Assembly (NCBI RefSeq): GCF_017571475.1
Contig: NZ_JAGETW010000007.1
Span: 62,001-126,000, forward strand
Direction of reading: 5' to 3'
Source of the DNA: Thiomicrorhabdus sp. 6S3-12
GTDB taxonomy: Bacteria > Pseudomonadota > Gammaproteobacteria > Thiomicrospirales > Thiomicrospiraceae
Length of the DNA stretch: 64,000 nt
In this document: positions 9,341 through 18,729 of the stretch, in pieces
How the letters are laid out: the number at the start of each line of letters is the position of its first letter
How positions within the stretch are numbered: the stretch's first letter is position 1
Position numbers and translations under genes: made by a program
The notes under the pieces: model-generated
Told to the model about the DNA's origin: nothing
Database searches by the model: none
The model's input: only the letters and a program-made list of their open reading frames with translations

Positions 9341-10036
9341 ATGCACTGGTTAGAAGCCTGGCTGATCCCGCCGAAATCGGTTTTGAGCAACGTCGTGGGA
9401 GACGGTTTGGATTTGTCCGCAGAGGAACGCAGCCGGCTTCCCAGAGTACATTCGATCTGTCCCGTTTGTGCCGGTGTTTCTCCTGACGGCCGAATTTGCG
9501 GGCATTGCCTGAAGTCCCCTCCGGCATTTGATTCAACGCAAGTTGCCTTCTTTTATCGTCCTCCTATCGTCGAATTGATCCATGATTTGAAATATCATCG
9601 GCAGACGGCAAATGCCCGTCTGCTTGCTGAACTGTACCTTGAAGAGATGGTGGCGCAATTATCGAGTTCGCGTATCGAAGCGATTGTTCCGGTACCGGTT
9701 CACCCTTTGCGACGTCGTGAAAGAGGCTATAATCAGGCGGAGCTTTTGGCTCGTATCGTGGCCGGACGCTTGGGCTTGCCGGTTGTTCGCAATGCGGTGC
9801 GCAGAGTCAAAAATACGCCGTCACAGACGCATCTGGATGTCACTGAACGCAAGCGTAATCTGCGCCGGGCGTTTGAGGTTGATGCACAGAAATTAAACGG
9901 CCTTAAACGCTTGGCCATAATGGACGATGTGATGACCACAGGAGCAACGATTCAATCTCTGGCCAAACAGCTTAAACAGCAGAGTGACGCCGAGTTTATT
10001 GCGGCTTGGGTCATTGCAAAAACCGAATCATCATAA
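9341..10036 (+). CDS. comF: ComF family phosphoribosyltransferase-like protein
   Basis: 231 residues from the ATG at 9341 (a TTG at 9323 is an alternative; neither has a good ribosome-binding site). The N-terminus has a zinc-ribbon pair, CPVC and CGHC. The C-terminus has the PRPP-binding loop in [14 protein letters not shown]. ComF/GntX proteins are cytoplasmic and are needed for DNA uptake in competent bacteria, although their reaction is unclear. Transcribed divergently from bioB across about 95 bp. Confidence 0.9.
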   Translation: MHWLEAWLIPPKSVLSNVVGDGLDLSAEERSRLPRVHSICPVCAGVSPDGRICGHCLKSPPAFDSTQVAFFYRPPIVELIHDLKYHRQTANARLLAELYLEEMVAQLSSSRIEAIVPVPVHPLRRRERGYNQAELLARIVAGRLGLPVVRNAVRRVKNTPSQTHLDVTERKRNLRRAFEVDAQKLNGLKRLAIMDDVMTTGATIQSLAKQLKQQSDAEFIAAWVIAKTESS

Positions 10037-10056
10037 TTTCAGGCTGGGAGTAGTCA

Positions 10057-10986
10057 ATGCACAGTCACCATCATTCCGTCGGTAGCGAGTCTTTTGGCGG
10101 GCAACACAACCATATCGCCGAGCACAGCGGCCGCAGCCAGAAAAAGATCATGATTGCAGCGATCATCACCGCCAGTTATATGTTGGTGGAGATTATCGGT
10201 GGTTTATGGGTTAATTCCATTGCTCTGGTCGCCGACGGAGTGCATATGCTCACCGATGCCATGGCTCTGGCCATTGCCTGGTGGGGCTTTCATATTGCGC
10301 GACGCCCAGCCAACGAGTGCATGACTTTCGGTTATCAGCGCTTTCAGATTCTGACCGCTTTCGTCAATGGTTTTACATTACTGTTGATTGTCGGCGGAAT
10401 CATTTTTATGGCGATTGAACGTTTTATTCAACCGCAGGAGATTATGGGCAAAGAGATGTTCGTGATCGCGGTAATCGGGTTGCTGAATAATCTAGTGGTG
10501 TTCTGGATTCTGCATTCCGGGGATCAGCATAATATGAATATGCGCGGTGCGACGCTACACTTTTTGGGCGATACTCTGGGATCGGTAGCGGTCATTCTGG
10601 GGGCGATCCTGATCTACTACACCGGCTGGACGCCGATCGATCCGATTCTCTCCATTTTAATGGCGACGATTATCGGCATCGGCGCCTACCGTCTGACGCG
10701 CGAGTCTGCGCATATTCTGCTCGAGGGCGTTCCGGCCGGCTATGAAATCTCCGCGATCAAGCAAGACCTCGAAGCGCGTTTCGATTACCTCAGAGAGGTG
10801 TATCACATTCATATCTGGGCGATTGCCGAAGATCAGGTCATGATGACCCTGCACGCCCGAACCGATACGACGCATATCAATGAACAGACGTTGGCCGAAA
10901 TTAAAGATTACCTGCACCACGAGCATAAAATTCATCATGTGACGGTACAGTTGGAAAACGGTGTTTCTGCCGAAGCGAAGGATTAA
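10057..10986 (+). CDS. Cation diffusion facilitator, zinc/cadmium exporter type
   Basis: 309 residues with six membrane segments. The N-terminus is histidine-rich (MHSHHH, then GGQHNH), as in ZitB/CzcD exporters. Metal-site residues are visible as DGVHMLTD in the second helix region and HFLGDTLGS in the fifth (the HxxxD pattern of zinc transporters). Family members export Zn, Cd or Co in exchange for protons. The stop codon is shared with the metalloprotease gene on the other strand (TTAA). It follows comF by 20 bp. Confidence 0.9.
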   Translation: MHSHHHSVGSESFGGQHNHIAEHSGRSQKKIMIAAIITASYMLVEIIGGLWVNSIALVADGVHMLTDAMALAIAWWGFHIARRPANECMTFGYQRFQILTAFVNGFTLLLIVGGIIFMAIERFIQPQEIMGKEMFVIAVIGLLNNLVVFWILHSGDQHNMNMRGATLHFLGDTLGSVAVILGAILIYYTGWTPIDPILSILMATIIGIGAYRLTRESAHILLEGVPAGYEISAIKQDLEARFDYLREVYHIHIWAIAEDQVMMTLHARTDTTHINEQTLAEIKDYLHHEHKIHHVTVQLENGVSAEAKD

Positions 10987-11666
10987 CGTTTCAGCGCTTT
11001 GAGCCACTTCCATAAGTTGAAAAGGCTGGAAAGCGAGGCGGCGACATAGGTCATGGCGCAGGCAAAAAGAATTTTCTTGGCGCTTCTCTGGTCTTTCTTA
11101 TCCAAGTATTGCCCCTCTTTCAACAACGGCAGGGCGCGGGCAAAACTTGCGTCAAACTCCACCGGTAAAGTACTCAGATGGATAATGACTGGAACCCCCA
11201 TGGCGATAAAGCCGGCTCCGAAAGTGATCAGCCCGACCATCGGTGTGTGCATTAACGGAATCAGAACCGGTGTTGCCATCAGTGCAAAACCGGCAAATTT
11301 CTGCATGATCGCGGCTCTTTCCACCAGCGCGGTTCTCTGTTTGAGTGGTTGGTAATCATCTCTGTCTTGCAGGGCGTGACCGATTTCATGCGCGACGGTG
11401 GTAATCGCGGTCAAGGAGTTGGAGTGTGCGTTGGCGGAAGAGATGCGTACCGCTTTAGCGATCGGGTCATAGTGATCCCCCTGATCGGTTTCTTCAATCT
11501 GAATATCCAGATGAAACTTATCCCGCAAATGTTCGGCAAATTGCAGACCCGTGCCGGGGATATCCGGGTGCGGTGTACGATGTTTGTTGAGAATGTATTT
11601 GGTCCAGATATTCGGCAGAGTGGTGATGGTAAACAGCAGAATAAAAGCGATAATCAAAAAGCCCAT
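10983..11666 (-). CDS. Neutral zinc metallopeptidase, YugP-like membrane protein
   Basis: 227 residues. One N-terminal membrane segment, the zinc motif VAHEIGHALQDRDDY near residue 90, then two or three more hydrophobic segments. This matches the DUF2268-like/YugP group of membrane-bound zinc proteases of unknown substrate. Its stop overlaps that of the CDF exporter by four bases in a convergent arrangement. Confidence 0.85.
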   Translation of the reverse strand: MGFLIIAFILLFTITTLPNIWTKYILNKHRTPHPDIPGTGLQFAEHLRDKFHLDIQIEETDQGDHYDPIAKAVRISSANAHSNSLTAITTVAHEIGHALQDRDDYQPLKQRTALVERAAIMQKFAGFALMATPVLIPLMHTPMVGLITFGAGFIAMGVPVIIHLSTLPVEFDASFARALPLLKEGQYLDKKDQRSAKKILFACAMTYVAASLSSLFNLWKWLKALKR

Positions 11667-11728
11667 TGCTTCCTCTAACAGCGTTCTCTTGCATTAATTC
11701 AGGCCCATTGTAAAAGAAAACAAAACCC

Positions 11729-13540
11729 TTAGCGGCATTTATCCACAAGCAGATATGAGGCGTAGTGCATGGGATCCTGATAAAAATCCTCACGGTCGAT
11801 TTTTATTTTCGCAAAGTCGCAGCCCAGTTTGACGCTGGCGCCGGGCACCGCGTCATCCTTAAAGACGTAATGTGATTGTGGATAGAGGCGGAGCTGGCGA
11901 GAAGCTTCCCAGCCGCTACGGGTTTTAAATTCCTTCACTTGCTGTTTCAGAGCGGAGAGATCGAGATCGATCCGCTGCCGTTTTTTCCAAGCCTTAAGCG
12001 CATCCCATAGAAAACTGAGATCGGACAGAGTTGCTTCGCCCTCAAGCGCCTGAGTCGTCTCAGGGGCGGTTAAAGCGCGTGGTATCTGCTGTCGTCGGCT
12101 TAAAACCAATAACTCGGTTGCCAGTTCCTGCGCGTATTCGGACGATTTTGCCAGATGTGGCGTGGCGGCAAGACTTGTTTGTTGCGAACGCCATATTTCG
12201 GCCGTCACCAGCGCTTGTAACAGCAAGGCATTCCAGCCGGTTATGGCTTTACTGTCAATTGGCATGTCGGCTTTCGGGCGCTTCTGGAGCAATCTGTTTT
12301 TGATGGCTTTCCAGTTCTTTGAGGTCGGCTTAATCAAATAGCCGGATTCAAAGGTTTCCGGAAACGCAAACCATTCCGTTTGCACCTGTCGCAAAGCGTT
12401 TTCAGGAAGAATTCCGACAAGTTGCGTTTTGCTGAACAGGTAGCCTCCTCCTTCACGTCCTTCGGAATCGATAGCCGATTGGCTGCCAAGATAGAGTTTG
12501 AGTTGCGGTGCATACAGCGTTTCGCGCAGATAGCGCAGGGTGGCTTCGGCAACAGCGGCAAATCCGTGATTCGGCCAGCGTAAATCTGCAAGCAGGTAGA
12601 GCTGCAGCAGTTGGGCATTGTCGTACAGCATCTTTTCAAAATGCGGTATTTGCCACTCTGGGTCGATGGTATAACGGAAAAATCCGCCGTAAAGGTGGTC
12701 GAAAAGGTGTTCGTCGGCCATTTTCTGCAAGCTCAGAATCAACCAATCTTCGATCACTCCGGGAAGTGATTCCTCACAGATGAGCGCCAGCAGTAACGGA
12801 CTTTCCGGGAATTTGTTACTGCCGCTCAAACCGCCGCTGAACTCGTCTATACGGCCGCTAAGCTGTTGATAAAGTGCCTCACGGAATCGGGGCGGATTCC
12901 ACTCTGTAACAGTTTGATTTGTATCGGGAATGGCGGAATTCGCCAGTTTACGAATTTTGTCCGGATATTCTTTCCACAAGTTATCCACAGTCGTGAGTAA
13001 CTTTTGCAGTTTTGCATTCGGCAGATAGGTGAAGGCGGCAAAGGGCAAACCGTCGGGTGTTAGAATCAGGTGCTGCGGCCAGCCGGCCGAACCGTGGTAT
13101 TTTCGGGCAAATTCAAGCATCTGGCTATCGAGTTGCGGGTTCAGTTCCCGGTCCACTTTAATGCTGATGAATCTATCGTTGAGTAACTGGGCGGTTATTG
13201 GGTTTTGATAAACCTCTTGTTGCATGACATGACACCAGTGGCAGGAGAAATAACCGCTGGAGAGCAGGATGAGTTGGTTTTTTCGCTGAGCAAGTTGCAG
13301 GGCGTTTTTGTGCCAGAGCATCCAGTTTACCGGGTCTTTGGCATGCATGGCCAGATACAGACTGGGGTGCTGTGCAAGAGGAGAAGCGGTTGGTTGAGCC
13401 TTGCAAGGTGACAAAAACAGCAGAGCGCTAAATGCAAAAACGCCCGCAGAGATGTAGCGGGCGTTTTGAAATGGCGACTTAAGGCTTTTTGCTATCCGTT
13501 GTATCTGACGGTTCGTTTTTCGACTGATCGCCTGTCTCAC
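11729..13540 (-). CDS. Exported thioredoxin-fold YyaL/SSP411-like protein (DUF255)
   Basis: About 603 residues from a GTG at 13540. Near the N-terminus lies a signal-peptide-like stretch at about residues 29-49, then the DUF255 thioredoxin-like domain with CHWCH at 100-104, then a large alpha/alpha barrel typical of the YyaL family. No ATG precedes the domain; the first in-frame ATG falls inside it (residue 65). The GTG at 13540 is preceded by AGGAG seven bases upstream, a strong ribosome-binding site, and lies within tatC, overlapping it by 62 bp. A terminator-like hairpin (13437-13467) falls inside codons 25-35. The family's function is unknown; an oxidoreductase or chaperone role is only suggested by the CxxC. 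Confidence 0.75.
   Translation of the reverse strand: MRQAISRKTNRQIQRIAKSLKSPFQNARYISAGVFAFSALLFLSPCKAQPTASPLAQHPSLYLAMHAKDPVNWMLWHKNALQLAQRKNQLILLSSGYFSCHWCHVMQQEVYQNPITAQLLNDRFISIKVDRELNPQLDSQMLEFARKYHGSAGWPQHLILTPDGLPFAAFTYLPNAKLQKLLTTVDNLWKEYPDKIRKLANSAIPDTNQTVTEWNPPRFREALYQQLSGRIDEFSGGLSGSNKFPESPLLLALICEESLPGVIEDWLILSLQKMADEHLFDHLYGGFFRYTIDPEWQIPHFEKMLYDNAQLLQLYLLADLRWPNHGFAAVAEATLRYLRETLYAPQLKLYLGSQSAIDSEGREGGGYLFSKTQLVGILPENALRQVQTEWFAFPETFESGYLIKPTSKNWKAIKNRLLQKRPKADMPIDSKAITGWNALLLQALVTAEIWRSQQTSLAATPHLAKSSEYAQELATELLVLSRRQQIPRALTAPETTQALEGEATLSDLSFLWDALKAWKKRQRIDLDLSALKQQVKEFKTRSGWEASRQLRLYPQSHYVFKDDAVPGASVKLGCDFAKIKIDREDFYQDPMHYASYLLVDKCR
13437..13467 (-). terminator. Terminator-like hairpin just after tatC
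   Basis: A perfect 11-bp stem (13437-13447 with 13457-13467) with a 9-base loop, GC-rich core and five T residues following on the minus strand. It begins 12 bp after the tatC stop and would end the his-tat transcript. If the GTG start at 13540 is right, it also sits inside the next gene, which would then be expressed only by read-through or when ribosomes melt the hairpin. Confidence 0.7.
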
Positions 13541-14627
13541 TTGCTGACTCCTGCGGCTCTTTGTCCTGAGCATCTGGTTTCGGCGAGTTTGTGCTTTCCG
13601 GTTTATCTGAATCCTGTTTTTTCTTGGTACGCTCGTCATACTCGCGTTCCAGCTTCTGCATTTCAGAATCGATGCGGTCGAACTCGTCATCCCAGTCCAG
13701 ATCATCGTCAACCTGGTCGGCATAGCGATCATCGAATTCAATCTCCGGCTCGTCAGATGCTTTTTTAGCCGTTGCGCTATCCTTGGTGTTGGAATTCTGT
13801 TCCGCTGCTGACTTTTTCGCCTGAGCGGCATTGTAGTCGTCTTCGTTATGGTAGATCTCTTCGTCGTCCTCTTCCTCGCTGTTTTGCACGCGTTTCTTAA
13901 CGACATAGGCGCCGACCAGCAAGCCGAGCTCGAACAGAAGCCACATAGGGACGGCCAGCAACGTTTGCGAAATAATGTCCGGCGGTGTAAGAAGCATACC
14001 GATAACGAATGCGCCGACAATAATATAAGGTCTGGCGTGACTGAGTTTTTCCGCTCTGACCATTCCGGTCAGTATCAGCAGGACCGTTACCACCGGAACT
14101 TCAAAGGCCATACCGAAGGCGAAGAACATCTTAATGACGAAATCCAGGTAGGCGGCGATATCCGTTGCGACCGTTACCCCTTCAGGTGCTGTGGTCGATA
14201 AGAAGCCGAATACCAGCGGGAAGACAACATAGAACGCGAAGGCGCCGCCGGCATAGAACAGGAAAGAGCTGAAAAACAGGATCGGAGCGACCAGCTGTTT
14301 TTCATGACTGTATAGAGCCGGCGCAATAAAACGCCATAGCTGATAAAGCAGGAAGGGCATCGCCAGATAGATCGCCAGAACGAAGCTTAACTTGAACGGT
14401 GTCAGGAAAGGCGAGGCAACCGCCGTTGCGATCATGCTGGTATCTTGCGGTAGATAGCGCGTCAGCGGATCTGCGATGTAGGTATAAATCTCATTCGCAA
14501 AAGGAAACAGACACAGGAAAAAGACCAGAATCGCAAGAATGCCGCGAGTCAGACTGCTCTTCAGATCCAGCAGATGCTGAACCAGTGTCATCTCTTTATC
14601 ATTAGGTGGTAGCGCCGATTCGCTCAT
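13479..14627 (-). CDS. tatC: Sec-independent translocase subunit TatC with long charged tail
   Basis: 382 residues. Residues 1-245 form the usual six-helix TatC body, the signal-peptide receptor of the twin-arginine translocase, including LFELGLLVGAY at the end. Residues from about 248 to 382 form an extra tail rich in Glu, Asp, Lys and Ser with no hydrophobic stretch; E. coli TatC stops near 258. It follows tatB by 8 bp. TatA, TatB and TatC form the export machine for folded proteins such as cofactor-containing enzymes. Confidence 0.95.
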   Translation of the reverse strand: MSESALPPNDKEMTLVQHLLDLKSSLTRGILAILVFFLCLFPFANEIYTYIADPLTRYLPQDTSMIATAVASPFLTPFKLSFVLAIYLAMPFLLYQLWRFIAPALYSHEKQLVAPILFFSSFLFYAGGAFAFYVVFPLVFGFLSTTAPEGVTVATDIAAYLDFVIKMFFAFGMAFEVPVVTVLLILTGMVRAEKLSHARPYIIVGAFVIGMLLTPPDIISQTLLAVPMWLLFELGLLVGAYVVKKRVQNSEEEDDEEIYHNEDDYNAAQAKKSAAEQNSNTKDSATAKKASDEPEIEFDDRYADQVDDDLDWDDEFDRIDSEMQKLEREYDERTKKKQDSDKPESTNSPKPDAQDKEPQESASETGDQSKNEPSDTTDSKKP

Positions 14628-14635
14628 AGATGTGT

Positions 14636-15202
14636 TTAACTTTTGCTAGAGTCAGAAGCCACTGGCGTGGTCGAATTTTCACTGCTGGCGGTTGAGGATG
14701 CCGGTGACGAAGATGCCGGTGTGCTGGAAGTCGGCTTTGTTGCTTCTTCCGCAGCCTGAGGGCGGCTTTCGGTATTCTGTGCGTCGCTGCTTGACTGCGC
14801 GGCCACATTATTATCTTCGCTTGTTGCACCCGGAACTTTTGGCTGTGACGGTGCGCGGTTGAAAGAGCTTCCGCTGTCGTTACTGCCACCGAAAGGGCGT
14901 TCGAACTCATCCAGATTGAAGTCATCCACTTTGGATTGTTCGATACCGACATTCAGGCTTTCCTGAAGGTCGTTATGCAGATTATCGAGTTTCTCTTTTT
15001 CCGCTTCCAGGTTGACCGACTGTTTAAAGTCGTTAATGGTTTCCTGAACATGATTTTCCTGTTTGACCGATTCGATGAAACGACGGGTCTTGCCCATAAA
15101 ACTTCCCAGTTTTCGGGCAACTTCAGGCATACGCTCTGGACCGATGACGATCAGAGCGATGATCATAATCATGAGAAGTTCAAGAAAGCCAATATCAAAC
15201 AT
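14636..15202 (-). CDS. tatB: Sec-independent translocase subunit TatB
   Basis: 188 residues: one N-terminal membrane helix, the TatB hinge IGPERMP at about 20-26, an amphipathic helix, a coiled segment, then a long Ser/Pro/Thr/Ala-rich tail (from about residue 100). TatB pairs with TatC to recognise twin-arginine signal peptides. It lies between tatA (68-bp gap) and tatC (8-bp gap). Confidence 0.95.
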   Translation of the reverse strand: MFDIGFLELLMIMIIALIVIGPERMPEVARKLGSFMGKTRRFIESVKQENHVQETINDFKQSVNLEAEKEKLDNLHNDLQESLNVGIEQSKVDDFNLDEFERPFGGSNDSGSSFNRAPSQPKVPGATSEDNNVAAQSSSDAQNTESRPQAAEEATKPTSSTPASSSPASSTASSENSTTPVASDSSKS

Positions 15203-15270
15203 GGTTGGTTACACCTAGCCTATTCCACCTGTTGCAAACTGCGGCCAACGACTGGGTTGGCAACGACAGT

Positions 15271-15522
15271 TTAAGCTTTGTCTTTTTTGTCTTCAGCTTT
15301 CTTTTCTTCGGCTGATACGGTAAAGACGTTTTCGTCGTCTTTCTTTTCCAGCTTATCAGCGTCAGCCTTTTCGTCTTTTTTAGCTTCTTCGTCTTTCATA
15401 GCGGACTTGAAGCCTTTGATCGCACCGCCAAGGTCGCTGCCGACGTTGCGAAGACGCTTAGCACCGAATAAAACTAAAACGATGGCAAGGATAATAAGTA
15501 GCTGCCAAATGCTGATTCCCAT
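15271..15522 (-). CDS. tatA: Sec-independent translocase subunit TatA
   Basis: 83 residues: one short membrane helix, the [15 protein letters not shown] hinge and amphipathic helix typical of TatA, then a tail made mostly of Lys, Asp and Glu. TatA subunits assemble into the export pore. First gene of tatABC, 195 bp after hinT on the same strand. Confidence 0.96.
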   Translation of the reverse strand: MGISIWQLLIILAIVLVLFGAKRLRNVGSDLGGAIKGFKSAMKDEEAKKDEKADADKLEKKDDENVFTVSAEEKKAEDKKDKA

Positions 15523-15717
15523 GGTATTAACTCCGGTTGTTATCTGCTCTGCTGTGCTTTGTTCGAATTAAGCACAAGCCCAAAATATCAGTAGCCGCTA
15601 ATAATATCAAATTCACCAATTTAATTGCACAAAAATAATTTATTGGTGGCAATTGAATGCTTACGGCTAAGAAACTGTTTTTAAGTGCTTTTTCTTAGTG
15701 TGTAACCGATTGTGCGC

Positions 15718-16038
15718 TTAGTTACCCATTAAGTGTATATGGATATGGAACACTTCCTGTCCGCCGGAAGCGCCGGTATTGATTTGTGTTTTGAATCCGT
15801 CCAGGCCTTGAGCATTGGCAAGCTGCGGTAGAAGCAGCATCATGTGGCCCATAAGATCCCGGTCTTCCGGCTTGAGGTCGAATAAGGTATCGATCGGTTT
15901 TTTGGGGATGATCAGCAGATGAACCCGTGCTTTAGGGTTAATATCGTGGATCACGATACATTTGTCGTCTTCGTAGACGATATCGGCGGGGATTTCTCGG
16001 TCGATGATTTTGCTGAAAATCGATTTTTCCTGATTCAT
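15718..16038 (-). CDS. hinT: HIT-family nucleotide hydrolase/phosphoramidase
   Basis: 106 residues, full HinT length. The catalytic triad motif HIHIHLMG is at the C-terminus. HinT-type proteins hydrolyse AMP-linked phosphoramidates. The gene lies between hisE (45-bp gap) and tatA, the same neighbourhood seen in many proteobacteria, and may share the his transcript. Confidence 0.93.
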   Translation of the reverse strand: MNQEKSIFSKIIDREIPADIVYEDDKCIVIHDINPKARVHLLIIPKKPIDTLFDLKPEDRDLMGHMMLLLPQLANAQGLDGFKTQINTGASGGQEVFHIHIHLMGN

Positions 16039-16083
16039 GGAGGGATCCTTCCTGTAAATCTAAACAGTGCCGGAAACTACCTG

Positions 16084-16428
16084 TTAGGCGTCTCGGCTCG
16101 CTTTTTCGTCGTGGCCGGATAAGCCGAAGCGACGTTGTAATTCGTTCGTAATAGCATCCGAAGAGATATTTTTATGTGCTAAGAGAACTAGGCTATGAAA
16201 CCATAAATCGGTTACCTCGTAAATGAGGTGTTCTTTATCTTGATCGCTATGACTGTTGTCGTGGTCTTTCGCGGCCATGGCGACTTCAAGCGACTCTTCA
16301 GCGATCTTCTTGAGGATTTTTTCGGTCCCTTTGGCGTACAGGCTGGCGACGTAAGATTTGTCTGCCGCTTCGTCCTTGCGCGCTTCAAGCACTTCATCCA
16401 GTTGCTGTAATATGGTTTTCTGACTCAT
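16084..16428 (-). CDS. hisE: Phosphoribosyl-ATP diphosphatase
   Basis: 114 residues, all-helical MazG-like fold with KKIAEESLEVAMAAKDHD and IYEVTDLWFHSLVLL segments that carry the metal-binding acidic residues. It hydrolyses PR-ATP to PR-AMP in histidine synthesis. This is a stand-alone HisE; the HisI cyclohydrolase domain, often fused in front of it, is absent here and not found elsewhere in the window. 94 bp separate it from hisF. Confidence 0.93.
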   Translation of the reverse strand: MSQKTILQQLDEVLEARKDEAADKSYVASLYAKGTEKILKKIAEESLEVAMAAKDHDNSHSDQDKEHLIYEVTDLWFHSLVLLAHKNISSDAITNELQRRFGLSGHDEKASRDA

Positions 16429-16522
16429 GGCTGTTCCATTTTGATTGAGGCATTCCGGTTCGGGAGGTGAAAGTTCCGGGGTTGGTTATTCGGAAGCTTT
16501 CATCCCTGCGGTTAGACTGTTT

Positions 16523-17296
16523 TTACAAGCGAACTTCAATGCCTTGCGCCTGCATCGCTTCTTTGGCTTCCTGTACGGTGAATTCGCCGAAGTGGAAAAT
16601 ACTGGCGGCCAATACCGCTTCGGCTCCGCCCAGTTTAACGCCGTCAACCAAGTGCTGCAGATTGCCGACACCGCCGGATGCGATAACCGGAATCCTGACT
16701 CGTGAAGTGATTTCCTGCATCAGTTCCAGGTCAAAGCCGCTTTTGGTGCCGTCTTTATCCATAGACGTTACCAGCAGTTCACCGGCGCCGTAAGCTTCCA
16801 TGCGCTCGGCCCATTCCAGTGCGTCAATGCCAGTCTCTTTGCGGCCGCCGTGGGTGAAGATCTCCCAACGGTTTGCTTCTCCTTGCGAGCTGACTTTTTT
16901 AGCGTCGATCGCCAGTACGATGCATTGAGACCCGAAAGCGTCGCAAGCTTCTTTGACAAATTCGGGGTTGTAGATGGCTGCGGAATTGATCGCAACCTTG
17001 TCGGCTCCGGCATTCAGCATGGTGCGGATGTCTTCGATTTTGCGAATGCCTCCGCCGACCGTAAGCGGAATGAAAACCTGGCTGGCGACTTCTTCGACCA
17101 TATGTACCGTGGTTTCCCGGCCGTGGGCCGTTGCGGTAATGTCGAGGAAGGTGATTTCGTCGGCGCCTTGTTCGTCATAACGCTTGGCAACCTCAACCGG
17201 ATCCCCGGCGTCGCGAATATCGACAAATTGCACGCCTTTTACGACTCGGCCGTCATCCACATCCAAACAGGGAATAATGCGTTTTGCTAGACTCAT
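16523..17296 (-). CDS. hisF: Imidazole glycerol phosphate synthase, cyclase subunit
   Basis: 257 residues, full length. Catalytic aspartate regions are visible at the N-terminus ([15 protein letters not shown]) and middle ([15 protein letters not shown]). A (beta/alpha)8 barrel that uses ammonia from HisH to form imidazole glycerol phosphate and AICAR. It follows hisA by 11 bp in the hisBHAFE operon. Confidence 0.97.
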   Translation of the reverse strand: MSLAKRIIPCLDVDDGRVVKGVQFVDIRDAGDPVEVAKRYDEQGADEITFLDITATAHGRETTVHMVEEVASQVFIPLTVGGGIRKIEDIRTMLNAGADKVAINSAAIYNPEFVKEACDAFGSQCIVLAIDAKKVSSQGEANRWEIFTHGGRKETGIDALEWAERMEAYGAGELLVTSMDKDGTKSGFDLELMQEITSRVRIPVIASGGVGNLQHLVDGVKLGGAEAVLAASIFHFGEFTVQEAKEAMQAQGIEVRL

Positions 17297-17307
17297 ATCG
17301 ATTCGTC

Positions 17308-18048
17308 CTACTTTGGCGCCAGTTCATCTGATAGAGACTGGCCTTCCTGAAAATTCAAGGAGCCTTCGTAGATGGCGCGTCCGGTAATTGCGCCTGTCAC
17401 TCCGTCCGCCTCGATGGTCGCAAGATTACGGATATCGTCCAGATTGGTAATTCCACCTGAAGCGATGATCGGAATATTGACTGCCTGCGCCAGAGCCTGA
17501 GTGGCTTCGATATTGACGCCCTGCATCATGCCGTCGCGGCCGATGTCGGTATAAATAATCGCTTCCACGCCGTCGTTCTCAAACTGCTTGGCCAGGGTTT
17601 TCACTTCGTGATCGGTTACCTCGGCCCAACCGTTGATGGCGACCATGCCGTCTTTGGCGTCCAGACCGACCATAATGTGCCCCGGGAATGCTTGACACGC
17701 TTCGGCAACAAATTCCGGGTTGTGTACCGCTTTGGTTCCGATAATGCAGTAGCTGACACCCGCCTTGAGATAGGCTTCAATGGTTTCAAGGTCGCGGATA
17801 CCGCCGCCGATCTGAATCGGTAGATCCGGATAGGCTTCGCGAACCTGGTAGACCGCCGAATCGTTGACCGGCTTGCCGTCAAAAGCGCCATTCAAATCGA
17901 CCATATGCAGGCGGCGCGCGCCTTGCGAAACCCAACGTTCGGCCATGGCGACTATGTCGCCCGAGAATACGGTTGCGTCTTCCATAATGCCTTGGCGCAA
18001 ACGTACGCACTGGCCGTCTTTTAAATCAATTGCAGGAATTAATAACAT
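17308..18048 (-). CDS. hisA: Phosphoribosylformimino-AICAR ribotide isomerase
   Basis: 246 residues, full length. The N-terminal [19 protein letters not shown] and the [12 protein letters not shown] catalytic segment match HisA, a barrel related to HisF. It opens the ribose ring of ProFAR in histidine synthesis. Starts 42 bp after hisH. Confidence 0.97.
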   Translation of the reverse strand: MLLIPAIDLKDGQCVRLRQGIMEDATVFSGDIVAMAERWVSQGARRLHMVDLNGAFDGKPVNDSAVYQVREAYPDLPIQIGGGIRDLETIEAYLKAGVSYCIIGTKAVHNPEFVAEACQAFPGHIMVGLDAKDGMVAINGWAEVTDHEVKTLAKQFENDGVEAIIYTDIGRDGMMQGVNIEATQALAQAVNIPIIASGGITNLDDIRNLATIEADGVTGAITGRAIYEGSLNFQEGQSLSDELAPK

Positions 18049-18090
18049 GCTTTTACCTTAATTCTATGTCGTTCGGTGGTGACGGTGCTG

Positions 18091-18729
18091 TTAGTGTCCG
18101 TCCCACTCAAGGAAATTTTTAAACAGTTGCAGGCCGTGCTCGGCGCTTTTTTCCGGGTGCGCCTGAATGGCAAAGATATTGTGTGCGCTTAATACCGACG
18201 GAAAGGTCTGGCCATGAGTTGTTTCACCGATAATAGTGTTTTTGTCTTCAGGTGAAACATAGAAGCTATGCACGAAATAGAAGCGGCTGTCCTGAGGGAT
18301 CGCGTGCCACAGAGGGTGATCTTGCGTCTGGTGAATCTGGTTCCAGCCCATGTGCGGCATTTTCAATTCAGGATGAGCGCTTAAATCAAATTGCGTGACA
18401 TTGCCTTTAATAATGTTCAGGCAATCGACGCCGTTGTTTTCAGCGCTGTGCGACATTAAAACCTGCAAGCCCATGCAGATCCCCAGGAAAGGCTTCTCCT
18501 GAGCGGCTTGTTTAACCGGTTCGACCATGCCTGTATCGGTCAAGGCCTGCATACAAGCCTTGGCTGCACCTTGGCCGGGGAAAATTACCGAGTCGGCGTC
18601 TGCAATAACTTGAGGATCCTGAGTGACAATAATTTTAGTTCGAGCGTTGGCCATATGCTCGGCGGCTTTAGAAACCGAGCGCAGGTTCCCCATGCCGTAA
18701 TCGACGACGGCAACTAGCTTTTGATCCAT
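18091..18729 (-). CDS. hisH: Imidazole glycerol phosphate synthase, glutaminase subunit
   Basis: 212 residues. Class-I glutamine amidotransferase with nucleophile in GICMGLQVL (near C85) and a His/Glu pair in AHPEKS near the C-terminus. It supplies ammonia to HisF. Its ATG shares one base with the hisB stop (TAATG), indicating translational coupling. Confidence 0.97.
   Translation of the reverse strand: MDQKLVAVVDYGMGNLRSVSKAAEHMANARTKIIVTQDPQVIADADSVIFPGQGAAKACMQALTDTGMVEPVKQAAQEKPFLGICMGLQVLMSHSAENNGVDCLNIIKGNVTQFDLSAHPELKMPHMGWNQIHQTQDHPLWHAIPQDSRFYFVHSFYVSPEDKNTIIGETTHGQTFPSVLSAHNIFAIQAHPEKSAEHGLQLFKNFLEWDGH

Noticed and set aside
13541-14020. Upstream extension of the YyaL-like frame through tatC
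   Set aside because: The extra residues are out-of-frame tatC with a basic, low-complexity look; the AGGAG-GTG start at 13540 explains the gene better.
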